The notes under the pieces are model-generated. The model made no database searches. It was not told the DNA's origin and was given only the letters and a program-made list of their open reading frames with translations. Positions 5,796 through 9,220 of a DNA stretch of 9,220 nucleotides are shown one piece after another (the stretch's first letter is position 1; every line of letters begins with the position of its first letter). Position numbers and translations under genes: made by a program. The stretch comes from UMGS1613 sp045636225 (GTDB lineage Bacteria; Bacillota_I; Bacilli_A; RF39; UBA660), in the NCBI GenBank assembly GCA_045636225.1, contig JAZTXB010000013.1, forward strand, positions 1 through 9,220, read 5' to 3'.

Positions 5796-7472
5796 ATGTA
5801 TCAAGCTTTATATAGAAAATATAGACCCAAGGATTTTGGCGATGTAGTAGGTCAAAAAGTAATAATTAAAACGTTATCAAACAGTGTTTTAAATAATAAA
5901 ATAAATCATGCGTATCTATTTACTGGACCTAGAGGCACGGGAAAAACAAGTATTGCTAAAATATTGTCAAAAATAATTAATTGTGAAAATTTAAAAAATA
6001 TAATGCCTTGTAATAAATGTGTAAGTTGTACGCAAATATTAAAAAATCAAAACACTGATGTAATAGAAATAGATGCTGCATCAAATAACGGTGTTGATGA
6101 AATAAGAGAAATTAGAGATAAAGTTAATTTGGTTCCGTCATTTGGAAAGTATAAAATATATATAATAGACGAGGTTCATATGCTTACGACAGCAGCGTTT
6201 AATGCATTATTAAAAACATTAGAAGAACCACCTAAACACGTAATATTTATATTAGCAACTACAGAACCACATAAAATACCAGCAACAATATTATCTAGAT
6301 GTCAAAGGTTTGATTTTAAAAAAATTAGTATAAATGATATTAGATATAGGTTAACAGAAATTTGTAAATTAGAAGAAATAAAAATAGAGGAAAATGCTAT
6401 AGAACTTATAGCAAAATTATCTGATGGAGGAATGAGAGACTCTTTGAGTTTGCTTGATCAATTAACTTCATACACATCGGATAAAATTACAATAAATGAT
6501 GTTAATGATGTATATGGATCTATAACTGAATCACAAATTAATGAATTTGTTATAGAAATTTTAAATAAAAATATAAAAAACATATTTGAATTTATTAATG
6601 ACTATAATGATAGTGGGAAAAATTTAATAAAAATAATGGAATTAATAGTGGATTTTTTAAAAAACGTTTTGATAAATTATAATTGCTCCGAATATTTTGA
6701 ATTATTAGAACAAAAAAATATTTATACAAATATTTGCAATATAACGACAGAAAAAAACATATATGATATGATTGAAATTTTTCTATCTGCAATAAAAAAT
6801 GGAAAAACAACAAATAATTTAAAATTAGTTTTTGAGTTGTCTATAATAAAGATCCTTGAATTAGGTAAAAATAAAACAAATTCAAACCAAATGGAAAAAG
6901 ATTTAATACCAATATATGAACAAAAAAAAGAAATAAAACCTGAATTAAATATAGAGCAAAAAGATGTTTCGAATGATGTACTTGAAAAAATTATTGATTT
7001 AAAGAAAATAAGAATAAATAATGCACTTGCTAAATTTAATAAAAAAGATTTAGTGAGTTTCCAAGAACAATTTGATGGAATAAAAGAATTATTAATGAAT
7101 CCTGAATATAGTTCAGTTGTTTCACTTATGTTAGATGGAAAAATAAAGGTAAAAGGGAATGAATATATAATATTTGTATATGAATTTAAAAATTTAGATG
7201 AATATTTTAATTCAATATTATTAGATATTGAAAAAGTAATAAATGAATTTTTTAATGAGAAGTTTAAACCTATAGCAGTATCTAATGAAGAATGGGAAAT
7301 AATAAAAAAAGATTTCAATGAAAGTCTAAAACAAAATAAAAAAATATATGATTATATAGATGATTCCTTTGATTTAAAAGATGTTTTTTATAAAGCAAAT
7401 GAAAAAGAAGTGAAAAATAATTCAAATAATGAAATTGAAAATATATTTGAAGATATAATTGTTTATAATTAG
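5796..7472 (+). CDS. dnaX: DNA polymerase III subunit gamma/tau
   Basis: DnaX is the ATPase motor of the clamp loader, which opens the beta sliding clamp and, through tau, holds polymerase at the fork. From ATG 5796 it has 558 residues beginning MYQALYRKYRPKDFGDVVGQ, the family's usual N-terminus. The AAA+ motifs are Walker A GPRGTGKT (44-51), a zinc module with Cys63, Cys72, Cys75 and Cys78, Walker B IIDEVHM (124-129 region), sensor-1 ATTEP, and the arginine-finger SRC (167-169). Sensor-2 is GGMRDSLSLLDQ near 211-222. The domain III collar extends to about 365. A Lys/Glu/Asn-rich linker (about 360-395) then leads to a tau-like C-terminal domain. The linker contains an A8 run (6922-6929) at codons 376-378. 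In both alternative frames a stop follows within five codons, so slippage there would yield a gamma-like short form. The gene heads the ebfC-recR-bofA-holB operon. Confidence 0.96.
   Translation: MYQALYRKYRPKDFGDVVGQKVIIKTLSNSVLNNKINHAYLFTGPRGTGKTSIAKILSKIINCENLKNIMPCNKCVSCTQILKNQNTDVIEIDAASNNGVDEIREIRDKVNLVPSFGKYKIYIIDEVHMLTTAAFNALLKTLEEPPKHVIFILATTEPHKIPATILSRCQRFDFKKISINDIRYRLTEICKLEEIKIEENAIELIAKLSDGGMRDSLSLLDQLTSYTSDKITINDVNDVYGSITESQINEFVIEILNKNIKNIFEFINDYNDSGKNLIKIMELIVDFLKNVLINYNCSEYFELLEQKNIYTNICNITTEKNIYDMIEIFLSAIKNGKTTNNLKLVFELSIIKILELGKNKTNSNQMEKDLIPIYEQKKEIKPELNIEQKDVSNDVLEKIIDLKKIRINNALAKFNKKDLVSFQEQFDGIKELLMNPEYSSVVSLMLDGKIKVKGNEYIIFVYEFKNLDEYFNSILLDIEKVINEFFNEKFKPIAVSNEEWEIIKKDFNESLKQNKKIYDYIDDSFDLKDVFYKANEKEVKNNSNNEIENIFEDIIVYN
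6921..6943 (+). other. Candidate slippage site in dnaX
   Basis: The in-frame codons CAA AAA AAA GAA create a run of eight A, the longest I find in dnaX. A shift to the -1 frame reads AGA AAT AAA ACC and then TGA at 6941. A shift to the +1 frame meets TAA at 6934. Either would truncate the protein at about 380 residues, just after the clamp-loader collar, as expected for gamma. Known precedents are E. coli dnaX ribosomal frameshifting and Thermus dnaX transcriptional slippage. Use of this site here is inferred. Confidence 0.4.
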
Positions 7473-7487
7473 AAAGAGGGAATAAAT

Positions 7488-7784
7488 ATGAATATGCAAG
7501 CTATGTTAAAACAAGCGCAAAAATTACAAAAGGAAATGTTAGAAACACAAGAAAAAATAAATAATAAAGAATACACAGGAAAATCCTCAATTGTAACAGT
7601 AAAAATGAGTGGTGTAAAAGAATTAATAGAAGTGAAAATAGATATAGAAAAAATAGAACCTGATGATATAGAATTATTGCAAGATATGATAATTGTAGCA
7701 GTTAATGATGCGATTAAACAAATTAATAAAGAAACAGAAGAAAAAATGGGAGCATATACAAAGGGAATGCCAGGTTTATTTTAA
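7488..7784 (+). CDS. ebfC: YbaB/EbfC family nucleoid-associated protein
   Basis: This is a small DNA-binding protein of the YbaB/EbfC (YaaK) family. Members form dimers with a tweezer-like shape and coat DNA with low specificity, and the gene is conserved between dnaX and recR in most bacteria. The product has 98 residues. The N-terminal helix has MLKQAQKLQKEMLETQEKI, rich in Gln and Lys. The middle has the family pattern VTVKMSGVKELIEVKID and the PDDIELLQDMIIVAVNDAI helix. The C-terminus is the characteristic MGAYTKGMPGLF. The ATG at 7488 follows AAAGAGGG with 7 nt spacing, 15 nt after the dnaX stop. Its TAA overlaps the recR ATG by one base, indicating coupled translation. Its precise role (nucleoid structure, or helping RecFOR or clamp loading) is not settled for the family. 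Confidence 0.93.
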   Translation: MNMQAMLKQAQKLQKEMLETQEKINNKEYTGKSSIVTVKMSGVKELIEVKIDIEKIEPDDIELLQDMIIVAVNDAIKQINKETEEKMGAYTKGMPGLF

Positions 7785-8398
7785 TGAAGTATCCAAGTAC
7801 AATATTAAATTTGATAGAATGTTTTAAAAAAATGCCTGGAATAGGAGAAAAAACTGCAGAAAGGTTAGCACTTTCTTTATTAGAAACGGATCAATCTATT
7901 ATAGAATTATTTTCTAATTCATTGAAAGATATTAAAATAAAAATAAAGAGATGCAGTATTTGTAATAATTTAAGTGAAGAGGATAAGTGTGAGATTTGCA
8001 AAAATAAGCAAAGAAACAAAAATGTTCTATGCATAGTTGAGGAACCAAAAAATGTTATATTATTTGAAAAATTAAATATATTTGATGGATATTATCATGT
8101 TCTCGATGGTTTGATATCTCCAATAGATGGAGTTAATCCTGAAGATATTAACATTGAAAGTTTAATTAAAAGAGTTGAAGAAGATAACATAAAAGAAATA
8201 ATTTTAGCTTTAAAACCAAGTATAGAAGGAGAAACAACTTCACTTTATATATCAAAAATATTAGAATCAAAAGATATTAAGATATCTAAAATCGCATATG
8301 GTATTCCAATGGGTGCGGAAATAGATTATGTTGATTCATTAACATTGGAATTAGCTTTGCAAAATAGGATGGATATATCAACTAATAAAAATTCATAA
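7784..8398 (+). CDS. recR: Recombination mediator protein RecR
   Basis: RecR works with RecO and RecF to load RecA on gapped DNA; it forms a ring or clamp on DNA in the cytoplasm. The 204-residue protein is of normal length (about 198-200). It has a helix-hairpin-helix near 17-30 (MPGIGEKTAERLAL), a four-cysteine zinc finger (Cys57, Cys60, Cys69, Cys72), and a TOPRIM domain starting CIVEEPKNVILFE (83-95) with HVLDGLISPIDGV (105-117). The C-terminal Walker-B-like region is IAYGIPMGAEIDYVDSLTL. The common NPNVEGE motif reads KPSIEGE here, a mild divergence. The start codon overlaps the ebfC stop (TAATG), and only a weak AGGT lies 8 nt upstream, so initiation probably relies on coupling. The window thus holds both recF and recR, but no recO. 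Confidence 0.96.
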   Translation: MKYPSTILNLIECFKKMPGIGEKTAERLALSLLETDQSIIELFSNSLKDIKIKIKRCSICNNLSEEDKCEICKNKQRNKNVLCIVEEPKNVILFEKLNIFDGYYHVLDGLISPIDGVNPEDINIESLIKRVEEDNIKEIILALKPSIEGETTSLYISKILESKDIKISKIAYGIPMGAEIDYVDSLTLELALQNRMDISTNKNS

Positions 8399-8426
8399 AG
8401 TATTATTTTTTAGAATAATGTATAAT

Positions 8427-8432
8427 AGGTGA
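8427..8432 (+). promoter_or_regulatory. Ribosome binding site deciding the bofA-like start
   Basis: AGGTGA lies 5 nt before TTG 8438 and 8 nt before TTG 8441. The GTG at 8429 falls inside this motif, so it cannot be the start. A TTG start at 8438 is chosen. Confidence 0.6.
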
Positions 8433-8437
8433 TAAAT

Positions 8438-8626
8438 TTGTTGAAACTTATTTTAAAAATAATAAAACGAATTATAATTAGTTCTTTTTTGCTATATGGA
8501 TATAATTTGTTGGTACAACCTTTAGGTTTTATAATACCAATAAACATAATAACTTTATTAACTATATCAATATTAGGGGTTCCTGCGCTTCTTTCTTTGA
8601 TATTTATTATGATATTTATTTATTAG
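8438..8626 (+). CDS. BofA-like small membrane protein
   Basis: The predicted protein has 62 residues from TTG 8438. A basic N-terminus (Lys3, Lys7, Lys10, Arg11) leads into a membrane segment at about 12-27. A short loop with PLGFIIPIN (28-36) and a second segment at about 37-61 containing ILGVPALLSLIF follow. The pattern Asn-x(n)-Gly-x-x-IPIN-x-x-T, then LG(V/I)P, matches my recollection of the BofA family (pro-sigma-K processing inhibitor). In Bacillus, BofA sits in the mother-cell-derived outer forespore membrane and restrains the SpoIVFB protease. BofA is 87 residues in B. subtilis, so this is a shortened version. Position just after recR agrees with Bacillota, where bofA lies near recR. 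The role here is not proven: other BofA-domain proteins occur outside clear sporulation contexts. The stop overlaps the holB Shine-Dalgarno. Confidence 0.65.
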   Translation: MLKLILKIIKRIIISSFLLYGYNLLVQPLGFIIPINIITLLTISILGVPALLSLIFIMIFIY

Positions 8627-8630
8627 GAGG
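8625..8630 (+). promoter_or_regulatory. holB ribosome binding site overlapping the bofA stop
   Basis: AGGAGG begins in the TAG stop of the BofA-like gene and lies 6 nt before ATG 8637, a strong site that supports that start. Confidence 0.75.
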
Positions 8631-8636
8631 AATAGT

Positions 8637-9220
8637 ATGCTAGATGAATTTAAAAATGAACAACCAATAGTATATAAGACTTTAATTAATTCAATAAAAA
8701 ATGATAAATGTTCACATGCATATTTAATAGAGTCAAATGGTTATTCAAAATCATTCGATTTAGCATTAGCGTTTTCAAAATATATTTTGTGTCCAAATAA
8801 ATATACAAATTGTGAACAATGTGAAAAATGTAATCAATGTAAAAATATAGATAACAGAGAATTTTTAGAATTAAAAATAATAGAAGCAGATGGTCAATGG
8901 ATTAAAAAAAATCAATTAGAAGAACTTCAATATGATTTTTCAAAGAAATCTATATTAGGAACAAAGAAAATTTATATAATAAATGGTGCTGAGAAATTAA
9001 ATTTAGCTTCATCAAATTCATTATTAAAATTTCTTGAGGAACCGGAGGAAGGAATCACTGCAATTCTAATAACTGATAATAGATTTCAATTACTAGATAC
9101 AATAATATCAAGATGTCAAATTTTAAAGTTGAATCCTTTAGTAAATATAGAGTCGGGAAATATTTTAGAATTGTTGGGAAATAATTTATATAATACAGAA
9201 GAAGAAATTAAAAATTATAT
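8637..9220 (+). CDS. holB: DNA polymerase III subunit delta prime (N-terminal part, partial)
   Basis: Delta prime is the non-hydrolysing AAA+ subunit of the clamp loader. It contributes an arginine finger to the DnaX ATPase ring. The frame stays open to the right edge: 194 full codons are visible of a typical 300-330. It resembles DnaX but lacks working nucleotide motifs. IESNGYSKS (31-39) stands where Walker A would be, and IINGAEK (114-120) replaces the DExx of Walker B. SLLKFLEEPEEG (128-139) and the SRC motif (158-160, ISRCQ) are conserved. A cysteine cluster holds Cys52, Cys59, Cys62, Cys65 and Cys68, where the family usually has four zinc ligands. Absence of ATPase motifs with retention of SRC is the delta-prime pattern and argues against a second dnaX. 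It follows bofA in the dnaX operon, so two clamp-loader subunits are co-transcribed. Confidence 0.92.
   Translation, partial: MLDEFKNEQPIVYKTLINSIKNDKCSHAYLIESNGYSKSFDLALAFSKYILCPNKYTNCEQCEKCNQCKNIDNREFLELKIIEADGQWIKKNQLEELQYDFSKKSILGTKKIYIINGAEKLNLASSNSLLKFLEEPEEGITAILITDNRFQLLDTIISRCQILKLNPLVNIESGNILELLGNNLYNTEEEIKNY

Noticed and set aside
6595..7318. Two open frames on the - strand (6595-6813 and 6722-7318)
   Set aside because: Both are antisense to dnaX, rich in Phe, Ser and Ile as reverse-complement shadows usually are, overlap each other, and show no family features.
6315..7340. Other A7 runs in dnaX as frameshift sites
   Set aside because: Most fall within folded domains or give products that do not match a domain boundary, and they are shorter than the A8 run at 6922-6929.
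8421..8426. TATAAT just before the bofA-like gene as a promoter
   Set aside because: No -35 box lies at the right distance, and the start would fall after the Shine-Dalgarno; it is probably chance in AT-rich DNA.

Overview
The window is a very AT-rich (by eye roughly 25-30% G+C) stretch of a bacterial chromosome, almost certainly from a low-GC Gram-positive organism (Bacillota, possibly a Mollicutes-like or gut Clostridia/Bacilli lineage). The evidence is gene order: recF-gyrB-gyrA, then the 4.5S RNA gene ffs, then tadA-dnaX-ebfC-recR-bofA-holB. This is the arrangement expected close to oriC in Bacillota. All genes lie on the + strand. The code looks standard: tryptophan is TGG, and TGA is not used inside any gene. 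All eight visible stop codons are TAA or TAG.

Layout. Positions 2-532 hold the C-terminal half of recF, cut by the left edge. It overlaps gyrB (525-2453), and gyrA (2467-4980) follows with a strong Shine-Dalgarno. Positions 4981-5323 are non-coding but dense. They hold four perfect copies of the 16-bp ParB-binding parS palindrome, a short SRP RNA gene with its own likely promoter, and the tadA leader. tadA (5324-5737) ends inside an intrinsic terminator. A replication/recombination operon then runs dnaX (from 5796), ebfC, recR, a small BofA-like membrane protein, and holB, which is cut by the right edge.

How the genes work together. RecF, RecR and EbfC/YbaB belong to DNA gap repair or nucleoid-associated functions. 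GyrB and GyrA form DNA gyrase. DnaX and HolB are clamp-loader subunits of DNA polymerase III. TadA and the SRP RNA serve translation and protein targeting. The parS cluster is where ParB would load for chromosome segregation and SMC recruitment, and it fits an origin-proximal location.

No exotic new system such as a defence island, mobile element or CRISPR array is visible; this is core-genome DNA. The parts most worth a second look are these: the compact four-parS cluster around ffs, with one parS apparently acting as the gyrA terminator and another in the tadA promoter/leader; a candidate A8 slippage site in dnaX that would give a gamma-like short product; a degenerate GyrA box; and a very short SRP RNA.
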